Source: Sepioteuthis lessoniana (taxonomy: Eukaryota > Mollusca > Cephalopoda > Myopsida > Loliginidae). Taken from it: 64,000 nt of DNA. Under the pieces are notes generated by a model. The model was given only the letters and a program-made list of their open reading frames with translations. It did not search any database and was not told the DNA's origin. The stretch spans positions 163,157,292-163,221,291 of the forward strand of contig OY757904.1 of NCBI GenBank assembly GCA_963585895.1, given 5' to 3'. Both the position numbers and the translations under genes were made by a program. Positions 50,437 to 61,258 of this stretch are shown one piece after another (the stretch's first letter is position 1; every line of letters starts with the position of its first letter).

Positions 50437-51708
50437 TATGAGGTCGGTCTGAAAAGTATCAAGACTGGGTGTAATTTGCAAGCTACGAGCAAAAAGTGAA
50501 TAGCGGATTGTTTTATCATCTAACGTGATATCTTGGGAGTATATAACTAATCTTAGCTCTCGGCAACCTTTGTATTTTCTCCACATGCTTTGATGTACGC
50601 CTCTTTTTTTTCTGATCGTTCAGCTTGGCGGAATGAGAAATGAATTATGAACACTGAGCAAAATGAAGAAAGATGAAATTTTGGGTCTGGTTGGAGAAAA
50701 CCCCATCAAAAAACACATGAAATGCTTTTACAAGTGAATGGAAGTAATACTATGTGGTGCATACATGTTTTTGTATGGCACTATAGGTTTAAAGAGGCAT
50801 GCAAGGAGATGAAAGATAATTCCTGAAATGGTAGGCCTTCAACAAGCTGAGGTCAAGCAGATAAGCAGCTGGTGTGTAGTGATCATTTGTTGACTGTTTG
50901 AATGATTACAAGTCAACTGAATATGAAAAAGGACAGTGTTTGGAAGATTATTACCAAAGATATCGGCATGTAGAAAGTCAGATGAAAAAAGGTGCCAAGA
51001 CTTCTGAATGATGATTAGAAGGAGTGCTACACGAAGATGTGTTAGGATATCATCGAGCATCTTCAAACTGAAACAGACTTGCTTCGTAAAGTCATTACTC
51101 ATGATGAGACATGTATTTTTGAGTACAATCTGGAAACTAAAAGTTAGAACAGCCAGTGGAAGTTTCTGACATCAGCAAGGCTGAAGGAAGCAAGAGAGTT
51201 AAAGTCATGTTGATCACATTCTTTAAGAGGTATTGTCCTCTGCAAGTTGTTGCCATAGAGCCAAATGATCAGAAGCCTACTAGGAAATCCTGCATTCAGG
51301 GTGCAAGAAGTGATGAGAGTCATGACATAACAAACCGTGCCTGTTTCACTACAATAATGCATTTGCTTACAACTGCCCGAATATCTGCAATTCCAGGCAG
51401 AGAGGAACATCTCTGTCTGGAATAAACTCCCTATTCACCTGATCTTGTGACTTTTTTTTTTGTTAAGCTCAAGAGGATCATTAAGAGAATGAATTTTGAA
51501 GATGTGGAAACCATCAAGAGAGCCATAACAATAGAGCTGATGGCATCCCCCCCCCAATCTTTCCAGCAATACTTAGAAGTATGCCAGACAAGGATAGGAA
51601 ATTACATTAGACTCAAAGAGGATTACTTTAAAGGGGAACCCATTTAGTTTGTTGTTTGGAATTGAAATAAATTGTCTGTAACATTAGTCCCATTACTTTT
51701 CACTCCCG

Positions 51709-51712
<4 letters not shown>
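50437..51712 (+). mobile_element. Mariner, near full length but heavily decayed (lineage 4)
   Basis: Left end TGAGGTCGGTCTGAAAAGTA. The right end, read inward, is TGCGGGAGTGAAAAGTAATG. They share GAAAAGTA and a following ACT, with TA at both borders. The length, about 1276 bp, is typical of a complete mariner. Plus-strand fragments run through the whole transposase. The right border lies directly against a CA tract. Confidence 0.85.
50620..51647 (+). pseudogene. Mariner transposase fossil
   Basis: Fragments in order: FKEACKEMKDNS ([19 protein letters not shown] region), GRPSTS, SQLNMKKDSVWKIITKDIGM, VPRLLNDD, CQDIIEHLQTETDLL-like, VITHDETCIFEYN (first catalytic block, Asp kept, Gly to His), QWKF, VKVMLITFF, FHYNNAF where HHDNAPAH is expected (second Asp lost), SPDLVTF (third block damaged by deletion), NFEDVETIKRAITIEL and RLKEDYFKGEP at the end. 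Numerous stops and shifts; not functional. Confidence 0.8.

Positions 51713-51741
<29 letters not shown>
51712..51741. repeat. (CA)n microsatellite
   Basis: About 15 CA dinucleotides starting at the mariner's right TA. Confidence 0.95.
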
Positions 51742-51743
<2 letters not shown>

Positions 51744-52879
51744 CTCGTATAAATAGCCATGTTCTTATGTGAGTCATAATTGGGTTGTATTTTGTGTTTA
51801 AACAGAATTTCGTGAGATCTGCAACAAGTTTCATTGATGTTGACATGAGGAGGTTTAAATCTGGTATGAGAGAAAAGTGGCCAATAGAATTCCTGGAAGT
51901 CAACCAAGTGTTCCTGGAACCAGTTTTGTTAAAACTCATGAATAAAAAAGATGTTAGTTTGGACTGCAGTGTATTGACTGATAGGTTTAGTGCCATCAGT
52001 GTAGAATAGAGATGTGATTTTATGCAGTCTTATTTCTTCTTGCCTGTAGTTTTATTCTTAAATCACCTGAGGTCACTTTCAGTTTTTAGGAGAAGGAGGA
52101 GAAGTATATCAAAATTTTTGTTTTGTTTGGTTAAACACAACAAAAAGAGAAGAATGAAGTAGAAAATGCAAGTGTTAAGGAGATTGTTTAAATTATTTAT
52201 TGTATTGTTTACTTACTATTTATTCAAGTTGTAGCTATTTTTGCTTTAAAACAGATTTCATCAAGAAATTTAACTATTTATAGCATCATTTGAAGGTGGG
52301 GTATGGAGATTAAGTTCTGCAAATTTCGGAAAGAAATTTTAGATTAAAATAAAAGTACTATCATAAAATAATGAATCCAAATAATGTTGATTACTCGAGA
52401 AATGAAGGTATATGCTGAACTCACATAACTTGATTAAAATAGAATAGTTGGACGAATAGAGAAAATTATTATTTTTTTTTAGAAGGAAAATTTAGATAAT
52501 CAAAACTCTCACAGTCCTGGAAAGGTATAACTCTGCAGCAATAAAACTACAATTAGACCGGAAAGGTGCAAACCCCACGATTATCAAACAGACAAATTCC
52601 ATAATCACGCAATTATCTTGTCCCAGTTTGTGACTAGATAACAAATTCTAATGGAACAGAATATTATACAAAACATACAAACTTATTTGCATTGGAAACT
52701 ATTATGAATGCTGCATGATGAATGTGTAGCAAGATGGATGACTTCAAACACAGGTCAACAATATTCTTCCCTTAATGCTGGGTGAAGGAACCTCATAGGT
52801 CAATGGCCAGAATCAAATAGTTCAGTATGGAAACTACTGCTACTCATCTATTAGAGTGGGGACCAGAAATGAGAAAAAA
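51742..52879. other. No gene recognised
   Basis: A 74-codon plus frame at 51785-52009 has balanced composition but no recognised domain. The remainder is AT-rich. Confidence 0.45.
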
Positions 52880-55324
52880 CAACCAACAATTACCATGACT
52901 CTAATAAAAACTATATGTCCAAACTACATCACCCTTCAATGCAGGAGAACAAGGGATGCATTCTACTAAGGTTGGAACTCTGGCCACAGTGGACAAAAAA
53001 TTGGCAATGGAACCCAAAACAAACTTACATAGATGCAAAAACAATGTCAGCATAGCAACTTTTATTGTTAGACCATTAAATGTAATAAACCAACTACACG
53101 AGCTTACATGGCGTCCACAAGCAAGACCTCTACCCAAATAACGCTAAACACAGTGAGACTATATATTCATAAACAGGAAGTGGATGAGTAGCGTTCTGAA
53201 CTGTGAAGCATATTTCTCTTTTGTATCTTCCGATTACAGAATCGTCTTGGCAAAGATATGCTTGAGTCTATGCAGAAATAAGAAACAGTCAAAACCACAT
53301 TAAACTCTATTACCAACAGAGATATAAACAATAAATATATGGTAACAGTAAGAAACAAATTCGATACTCTTCATGAGATATCTGAAACACATACTCCAAA
53401 TGAAGAATATAAAAACTTTGTTACCACTCAAATGGAAGCAGCAGCAGAGTCATACCAATCAAACCAAACAGGCAAATGTAGAGTCCCATAAGAGTCATCA
53501 GTTCTAACTAAAAAAAACAAAAACAAGGAACTCAACAAATGCCAATGTGCAGAAACTTGAGAAAGCCCAGAAAGAACTAATATACCAAAAAGAGCAATTA
53601 GAATATATTTAAGGTCAAATCAATAAAATTAAAAATTCAGTAGAAGAGAGACAATCATGAATAGCATGGTAGACAATAAATGAAATGCTGAAGGAAAAGC
53701 ACTGCCAGAGCAAAACTAAAAGCTGCCTGCCAAGAAGAAAAACTTTAGAAGTGGAAAGAACATTTCAAGAATCTGCTCGGAATCCCTGCTGCAATCATAA
53801 ACAAAACCATCCCAAAAATTATTTATAGCCAAGTAAACATCAATCTAAAACAGTTTATGGAGGAAGAATTTGATGCAATATTAAAAATGAATTAAAAACA
53901 CAAAAGCTGCTGGCCTCAACCCCTTGAAGTTTGGAAGAGCAGAAAATTTGACTACATACTTTGATTATGCAATGCAACTTATAAACAAAACAGAAAGAAA
54001 TGGATGAAAGGTTGCATCCTTCCCCAAGAAAAGTTACTTCGGAATCATTAAGAACTACAGAAGCATTACACTTACTCCTATCTCTGCTAAGGTTTATAAT
54101 ACCCTATTTCTCAATCATATTTGACCTGAAAATTGTTAGGAAAAATCAGAACAGCTTTCGAAGGAATTGCTCCATCACCTCACAGATTCTGACAATCCAT
54201 CAAATCTTCGAAAGATTATGGATAAAGAAACTCGAGGCAACATTACAGTCTGTAGGTTTCTCCAAGACATTGGATTCCATACTCAGAGGAAAGATGGAGC
54301 AAATACTATTTGTATATGGTCTTCCCAAAGAAATTGTTACTGCTATAATGATGCTTTACAAGAACACGAACGCAATGGGTGGTTTACCTGATGGAGACAC
54401 AAGCTTCTGCAACACTGTCACTGGAGTCTTGCAAGGAGATAGATTAGTGCCATATTTATTTATACTCTGCCAAGATTATGTACTTGAAACATCCATAGAT
54501 CTAATGAAAGAAAATGGTTTCACATTTTAAAAAAAGGCAAGAAGCAAAAACTATGAGAGACGCAGACTATGCAGCTGATCTAGCATTTCTTTCAATTACA
54601 TTAGCTCAAGTAGAATCCCGACTGCATAGCCTAGAGCAAGAACCAAAAGGCATTGGTCTCTACATAAATGTAAATCAAATAGAATTCAAGTGTTTTAATG
54701 AAAAAGGAGCCTTCTCTACTCTAAGTGATAAAACTCTAAAATTTGAGAACCAGTTCACATACCTCAGCAGCAACATCTCATCTGCTGAAAGTGATGTCAA
54801 TGTAAGCTTTGCAAAGATATGGAATGTTATTGAAAAGCTATCAATTATGTGGAAATTTAATCTATCTGACAAAATAAAGTGAGTTTTCTTTCAAGCTGTG
54901 CCTGTATCCATATTACTGTATGGATGCATCACATGAACACTTACAAAACACATTGATAAAACACTAGATGGGAGCTACACAAGTGTGCTCTATGCTATCT
55001 TAAACAAATCCTGGAAGTAATATCCCACTAAACACCAGCTGTACAGTCACCTGCTTCCTACCGCATAAACCATTCAAGTAAGACGACCAAGATATGCAGG
55101 GGCACAACTGGAGAAGAAGGGACAAACTCATAAGTAACATTCTCTTATGGATTCCTGCCCATGGACGTAGCAGTGTTAGCTGACCTGCAAAGATCTAATT
55201 ACGACACAGCTCTGTGCAGACACAGGATGTAACCTGGAAGACCTGCCAAGATGGATGACAAGAGAGTAAAAAAGACTCAGTAAAGTCTTTGCTGTCGGCT
55301 TAGCTTGATGATAATGATTATAGA
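52880..55324 (+). mobile_element. RTE LINE, old decayed copy C, endonuclease deleted
   Basis: Contains 5' sequence, the beginning of ORF2, the linker, RT, the C-terminal part and a TGATGATAATGATTA tail near 55308-55322. It is more AT-rich and far more mutated than the copies at 1 and 26 kb, so it belongs to an older burst of the same family. Confidence 0.85.
52956..55290 (+). pseudogene. RTE LINE ORF2 pseudogene
   Basis: Order: NNVSIATFIVRPLNVINQLH (start of the endonuclease domain), an abrupt jump to FINRKWMSSVLNCEAYFSF near 53165-53215 (end of the endonuclease), the linker VRNKFDTLHEISETHTPNEE, then RT fragments: NRGITL-like trace, NQNSFRRNCSITSQIL, FSKTLDSILRGKMEQIL, TGVLQGDRLVPYLF, DADYAADLAFL (one catalytic Asp of YADD lost), YLSSNISS, SILLYGC and the RRPRYAG relic. 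Most of the endonuclease, about 200 residues, is missing. Stops and frameshifts are many; the open pieces are 54000-54530 and 54514-54882. Not functional. Confidence 0.85.
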
Positions 55325-57900
55325 TACAGGAACAAAGATATTTTACTACAGCAAACTAGAATTAAAATATAATTCTGATAATGGATGGACTTTTGTGTCG
55401 CCATCTGCGTGGAAAAACTCCATCAATACTGCTATTGGAGGTGTAGGAATGCTTCTCAGATCTCGTGCTTTAAAATCACTAAACAGCATAGAGAAAATTG
55501 AATTGAGAATATGTGCTTCATTTAATGGCAACCTCAGGACAACAAATGTTTCATGCTACAGTCCGATTAATGCCAGTGATGAAACAGATATGACCACCTT
55601 CTATCTTCCTTTGGTTGACACATTCCCAATCACAATCAGTAAAGACAGGAAAAGTGAGAATAATTAATTCTGCTTACTCAAATTGCCAAACAGAAATAGT
55701 GAATATTTATCTCTCGAGAACAGGCCTATATGCCTAATCACTAAATTTTAAAAAAAAAAAGAGTAAACTAAGAACTTTACTCCAATAAATCAAAAGTGCT
55801 GCAAGATTTATAAACAAGTGGACAAACAGTGCTTTAAATTGTGAGGCATATTTTTCTATTGAAGAAGTATGTTCCAATTTGAGCCAATGCAGAAATAAGA
55901 AAGACATGTTATGTTTCACGATATGACTGGTCCTCACTTGCTAATAGCGATACAAGCAATCAATGCAGAAATAAGAAAGACAAGTTATGTTTCACGATAT
56001 GACTGGTCCTCACTTGCTAATAGCGATACAAGCAATCAATGCAGAAATAAGAAAGACAAGTTATGTTTCACGATATGACTGGTCCTCACTTGCTAATAGT
56101 GATACAAGCAATCAATATACACAGTGACTGTAAGAAACAAGTTTGATACTTTCCAGTAGATATCTGAAAGACATAATCCAAATGAAAAATTCGAAAGCTT
56201 TGTTACTGCACACACAGAAACAGCAGTTGAGTGCACATCAACCAAATCAAGTACTAAATGTTGAGCCTGGGAAAAACAAGATAAAAGAAAAAAAGGAAAG
56301 AAATATTCTTACTTAATAAAAGAAACCACATAAATGCCAATGCACAGAAGCTTAAAAAAGTTTAGAAAGAACAAAGTAAAAGCAACAAAAAAGAACAACT
56401 AGAATGCATCCGAAGCCAAATCATTAAAATCAAAAATTTTTTAGACAATAAACTATCTCCATAAGCATGGCAGACAGTAAATGAAATTAGTAGTAGGAAA
56501 AACACCAAACTAAAAGCAACCGGCTAAGAAGAAAAACTTCAGAAATGGAAAGAACACTTGAAGAATCTACTTGAAAATCTCCCTGAAACCTACTAGAGAA
56601 ATTATCAATGGCTTACTAGATATTAAACTTAAACAGTTTACAGAGGACGAACTTGATGGAGTACTAAAAAAATGTAACCAGAAAAGCTGTAGGCCTCGGC
56701 TAAATACTGCTGGAAGTATGGAAGACATATTTCTTTGATGATACAATGCAGTATATAAACAAAACACACTTGAGAAATGGAAGGAAGGGGACCTCAGAAT
56801 CACTAAAGACTACAGGGGCATAACTCTTACTGCTAAAGTTGAGAAAATTCTTTGGAAAAATCAATCTACAACTTCATAGATTCTAACAATGTCAAATCAT
56901 TGAAAGAGTTAGTGCAAAAAAATCTTGAGGCAACACTATTGTTTGTAGATTTCTCCAAGGCATTTGATTCCTCCCAGAAAGGACAGAAGGAGCAAATACT
57001 TCCAGTATATGGTTTCCTCAAAGAAAGTGTTACCACTAGGATGATTCTTGACAAAAACATGAAAGCAATGGTCCACTTATCTGATGGTGACACTATTTTC
57101 TTTGACATTGTTGCTGGAGTCTTGCAAAGAGATACATCAGCACCATATCTATTTCTAATTTGCCTTGATTATATACTACAAATGTCAATAGATTTAATAA
57201 AAAAATTGTTTTGCATTAAAAAAGACAAGAAGCAGACATATATCTATGATAGATACAGGCCACACAGATGATCGAGTCCTTCAAGCAAATATACCTGCCC
57301 AAGCCAAATTCCTGTAACATAATCTGGAATAGGTAGCAAGAGGCATTGGTTTCAACATGAACACGGATAAAACAGATTTCATGTGTTTTAATCAAGATAG
57401 TGCCATCTCTACTTTCAGTTGCAAAAGCCTCTGAAATTACTCAATCTATTCACGTAGCTCAATATTTCATCTACTGAAAGCAAATGTCAATATATGTGTC
57501 GGCTGTTATTGATAGGTTATCAATCATATGGAAATCTGATCTCTCTTGTAAGCTGTGTTCCTCTCAACTGTGGTCATACCAGTAATACTTTATAGATGCA
57601 CTAACTGGTCACTATCAAAATGCAAAGAGAAAGAACTAGATGGTAACTACACAAGAATGCTACATGCTATTTTGAGCAAATCCTAGAAGCAGCAACCTAA
57701 AAAACAACAGCTGTAGGGCATCTTACCTCCCATCACACAAACCATCTAAACAAGACATGCTGGGTACTGCTGAAAAAGTTAAGAGAAATTCATAAGCAAC
57801 ATTCTCTCATCAACGCCTATGCATAGATACACGATTGAATGCCACCAATTGGACCTGCTGAGAGCAATGGACGATAGGGGATGCATAGCAAGAGACTCAA
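55325..57900 (+). pseudogene. RTE LINE ORF2 pseudogene with partial endonuclease
   Basis: An open piece at 55305-55667 gives endonuclease-region blocks (AIGGVGMLLRSRALKSLNSI, CASFNGN, VSCYSPINASDETDMTTFY), which the 26-28 kb copy lacks. Next come the end of the endonuclease (CEAYFSIE), a triplicated linker segment (RYDWSSLANSD), VTVRNKFDT, then RT pieces: LFVDFSKAFDSSQKGQKEQI, VAGVLQRDTSAPYLF, a damaged region where YADD should be, GNYTRMLHAILSKS-like and the ELDLLRAMDDRG-like end. The 56852-57271 frame is the longest open RT part. The real catalytic site cannot be read; it is a dead copy. Confidence 0.8.
55885..56112 (+). repeat. 76-bp direct triplication inside the LINE
   Basis: CAATGCAGAAATAAGAAAGA recurs at 55885, 55961 and 56037 with exact 76-bp spacing. 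Units 2 and 3 differ at one visible position (TAGCGATAC versus TAGTGATAC); unit 1 differs at ACATGTT versus ACAAGTT. As 76 is not a multiple of 3, each extra unit shifts the frame. Confidence 0.97.
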
Positions 57901-57925
57901 GGGATTCCATGTTACCAGTATGACA

Positions 57926-58934
57926 TAATATTAAACTATTCATTCATGAATATGTCACATACTAGAATTGTAGTCAGGAAGAACCACATGGAAAACCCAT
58001 GTACAAAGCAAGGCTGCTTGTTCTATGTCACTCTTGACAGTTGAGCTGATTGTTGGACATGTTCTTTCTCTACTGCTGGTATCCTTTCTGCCTACTGGGT
58101 CAAATCAGCCTTTCTTATATACCACAGGGGAGGCTCAGATCAACTTGCTGAGAGTTACATTGCTTGGTTTCTAATTGCTTGGAAAATAGTTTCACAACCC
58201 TTTATTTTTCTCTTTCATTTCTTATAGAAGTGAATGTGAGGAACCAGTTGAATTTCAGTTCAACTGTCACATATAAGCAATAGCTATTCATGCAAACCCT
58301 TTTGTTTGGGTTATGGGAAAGAGTTCCAACAGCCTAGGTTGCCAATGGACAATGAATGCCAGAAAGCATCAATAAAGCCAATTCATTCTTTAAAAACAGC
58401 TTCAGAATGAAAGGGCTTCAAAAACTGTACTGATGTCATAGAACTGGCAACTTCTCTGACCTTCCCATGCAACATTAGCCTCATCAGTCACCAGTGCATC
58501 AGCACCAGTTAAAGAATACTTTCTTAAAACTTTGTACAGCCAAAAGCCATAATTATCACTCTTAGACTTTATAATTAGGATTTTTTTAATTGAATGAAAA
58601 AAAATGCATATTTTTATTAAACTTTAATTTTCAAGTAAAAAAATGTTTCAGTCAGTTTTTTATGAGGAAAAATAGCAATCAATATTCAATAACAAAAGTG
58701 AATAGTTGAACTTTAAATGAAATGAAATTCTGTTTTTTTCATATTGAACAATATTCAATTATAAATCTAACATTTTTGAGAACATCTTATTGAGGTGTTA
58801 TAGACAATAAACTAGTCTGACATCATTATTACTAAAGAGCCTGATTCTCACTAGGTGACTTATACTTTTGGCCTATCAAACTAGGCTAAGCTTGGTAACT
58901 CTGCAGTTAAAAGAGCAGTGTTACTATTTACCCA
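57926..58934. other. No gene recognised
   Basis: The first 500 bp have a mixed composition, possibly an older repeat. No open frame above 60 codons. Confidence 0.45.
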
Positions 58935-59115
58935 ACCCCTCCGCTCGGGCAGGATATGACACAAGGTCAATTTTTAAGCGGAGTTTAACAGGTTTGAATT
59001 CAGAGTTTTCCTTCTCCTAGACTAGTTGCCTCACCAAGGCTGAAGAACCGAGTCTGTCCTACTATTTACCCATAGCTGGAGGGAGAATATTTTGGATTCA
59101 TACCTTTCCCAAGGT
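58935..59115 (-). mobile_element. SINE body, headless copy
   Basis: Shares with 29723-29905 the blocks GATATGACACAAGGTCA, a TTTGAATTCAGAGTTTT stretch, CATAGCTGG-like and CATACCTTTCCCA in the same order. The tRNA-like head is absent (5'-truncated, read on the minus strand). Confidence 0.75.
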
Positions 59116-59304
59116 ATGAAGAGCATTGTTACTTCAATGATAGGTACAAATGAAATCATTTTATTTTGTAATAAGATATCAACTGCTTTGATTACATTTC
59201 TTTTTTTCTCCAACATCAAAAATCTTTTTGTATCAAATACAATTTACATCATATCAACAATTTTTCTTATTCAAGTCAAATTAACAAAAAATGTTTTAAT
59301 ATTT

Positions 59305-59305
59305 C

Positions 59306-59336
<31 letters not shown>

Positions 59337-59339
59337 ACA
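59305..59339. repeat. (CA)n microsatellite
   Basis: CA repeats with one AA interruption. Confidence 0.95.
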
Positions 59340-60315
59340 TGTTACATGGATACTTTCATATTTGTCATATTTTTACAAAAATAAACTCAAAGAAATTAAT
59401 CTAAACAAATTGATAATATTACATTTCATTGCTTGAAAATTTTGTTTTTTTCTTTGCATTTCATATGAAGAAATAGAAAGTAAAAACATAATGAAATCTA
59501 AAGTAAAGTTGACACTAGAAATGATAGAATTAAGCCAATTGGATTACTGAGAATGATTGTGTCAAGCCCTTTCCTAAGTTGAGAAAAACTCTTTTGGATT
59601 TCATTTTTTTTTTACAAAGAACATAAACAATGATATAAAATGGCTGTTTTTCATTTTTTTTTTTTTGACACTTACACAAAATTTATTTAATTATAAAATG
59701 ACACAATTTAAAAAAAGTTGAAGGCAGTCATTTCTGATCCACAATTCTGACTAAAATGAAACTCTTAAATGGATATTCAATCTTTGGGATTTTATCCTTA
59801 AGGCCAACATTTTTTTTATCCAATCTGGCCAAGTAGGGAGTTTGTCTAAGGGCCCAGGACACTAAACATTTCAACCAGAATCAATGTAAAAAGAAATCTA
59901 TCCAAAGGTGACTGGTACTTAGCCAGTTTCAGTAACGAAAACAGAATCCTTGAACCACGTCCAGATTTTGGTCAAAATTTATTTTCACAGTAAACTAATG
60001 AATTTATGAAAGTAATGAATCTATTTCTCACTATTCTATGTCCTATTCTATGAAAAAATGTCATGCCACTGACACGTCAAGTTGGTTAATATTGAAGAGA
60101 GTAGGTAAATTAATACTTGAACAAAGAAAAAGCTGTTGCGACTATTGTCAGTCTTGACAGAAATTAATCTTTGTAATAAGGAAAAGATTAGCATGAAAAT
60201 TTCAAATTTCTTCGCAAAAATATTGACTGAATAACAAAAATGAAATACTGACTGAAAACCTTTTGCTGTAGTTTTTTAAGTAATTGTAATTACTTCTTAT
60301 CATATATATGGAAAC

Positions 60316-60366
60316 TTATTTATTTAGAGACAACAATAATCTCTACATCCGTCTCTAAATAAATAA
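60316..60366. repeat. Perfect 16-bp inverted repeat, 19-nt loop
   Basis: TTATTTATTTAGAGAC and GTCTCTAAATAAATAA are exact reverse complements at 60316-60331 and 60351-60366. Confidence 0.95.
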
Positions 60367-60756
60367 TTCTCTTTGTATGTGTCAAGTCAGCTTATGACTT
60401 GGTAACCTGACTTATCAAAAGGTGGATTTATTTTTTTCTCCTACCAATGCAAATTTATTTAAGTGATAAAAAATATGAAATGATAGACGTGCGGCCTCAA
60501 TAGATAAAAAATAAGAGAGACAAAGAATAAAAAAAAAATACTGATGTGGGAAGAGATTATCAGATTTTCTTCTCTTCAACTCTCCTCGTCAATGCAATAA
60601 GCAAACGGCTTCAAGTGATTAAAGTGGATTATCATTACTGGCAGATTTGCATTTATCATCATCTCTTTTATTGTAATCATCTTTGTGTATGAGTGTACAT
60701 ATCTATCTTTGTGTGCACTTAGAATACATACTTAGTCACTATAATGAATGCATAGT

Positions 60757-60830
60757 CACTTACCAAGAAAAAATGTTTAGCTAAGGTCAGCAATGACTGA
60801 CCTTATGTAATCATTTTTTCCGGGTAAGTG
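60757..60830. repeat. 74-bp hairpin (MITE-like or pre-miRNA-like)
   Basis: Ends CACTTACC and GGTAAGTG pair, AAAAAATG pairs with CATTTTTT, and AAGGTCAG pairs with CTGACCTT around the loop CAATGA. A few mismatches interrupt a stem of about 34 bp. The length suits either a small palindromic MITE or a microRNA precursor. Confidence 0.8.
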
Positions 60831-61049
60831 TTGCATTAAATGACCCGACTGAAATATTTCAAGTACACATTTCATAAAAGTGGTTAGTAAGTTCATCTCA
60901 CAAATCAATGTGAGATGAATTCAACTGTAACTGAGTGCTCCTTACTTGTGGCCTTTTGCCTTACTGAGCTTAATTAGTAAAAACCAATAATACCAAAAAA
61001 TTTAAAACAAAATATGAATGCTAGTAATTTATCTAAATTATTACTTTGG

Positions 61050-61258
61050 TGGCCGAATCAGTGGGGCTTAGAATATGATGAGTGTGTCCCCTGCGAAAGG
61101 ATTTGACCCTACCCCTGCAAAAAGGGGTATCCTGGGTATGACATTAAACTGCATCTGGTGGTGAGGCTTCATTTCTTAGATTTCAAGGGAGTGTAGAGTA
61201 CTCCTTCGTTGCCATTATCCCCAGGTCCACTCTAACACAGTGGAGTATTTTCTCTTAT
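61050..61258 (+). mobile_element. 71-bp-unit element, copy 6 (3'-truncated)
   Basis: A diverged head (GGCTTAGAATATGATGAGTG) leads to TATCCTGGGTATGACATTAA, ACTGCATCTGGTGGTGAGGC, GTGTAGAGTACTCC and CCCCAGGTCCACTCTAAC. It stops before any 71-bp unit. Confidence 0.75.

Larger units (their letters stand above)
55325..57925 (+). mobile_element. RTE LINE, old decayed copy D
   Basis: Begins inside the endonuclease domain, immediately after the tail of copy C and in the same orientation. It then runs through linker, RT and C-terminal relics to about 57925. 5'-truncated. It contains a 76-bp triplication. Confidence 0.8.
59116..61049. other. AT-rich, no gene recognised
   Basis: The 114-codon plus frame at 59092-59436 crosses a CA tract and is not credible. 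59800-59960 is less AT-rich and could be a SINE piece, but I could not match it. Confidence 0.5.

Noticed and set aside
59092-59436. 114-codon plus-strand gene
   Set aside because: The frame is bridged by a CA tract giving Thr-His repeats, and the rest is AT noise.
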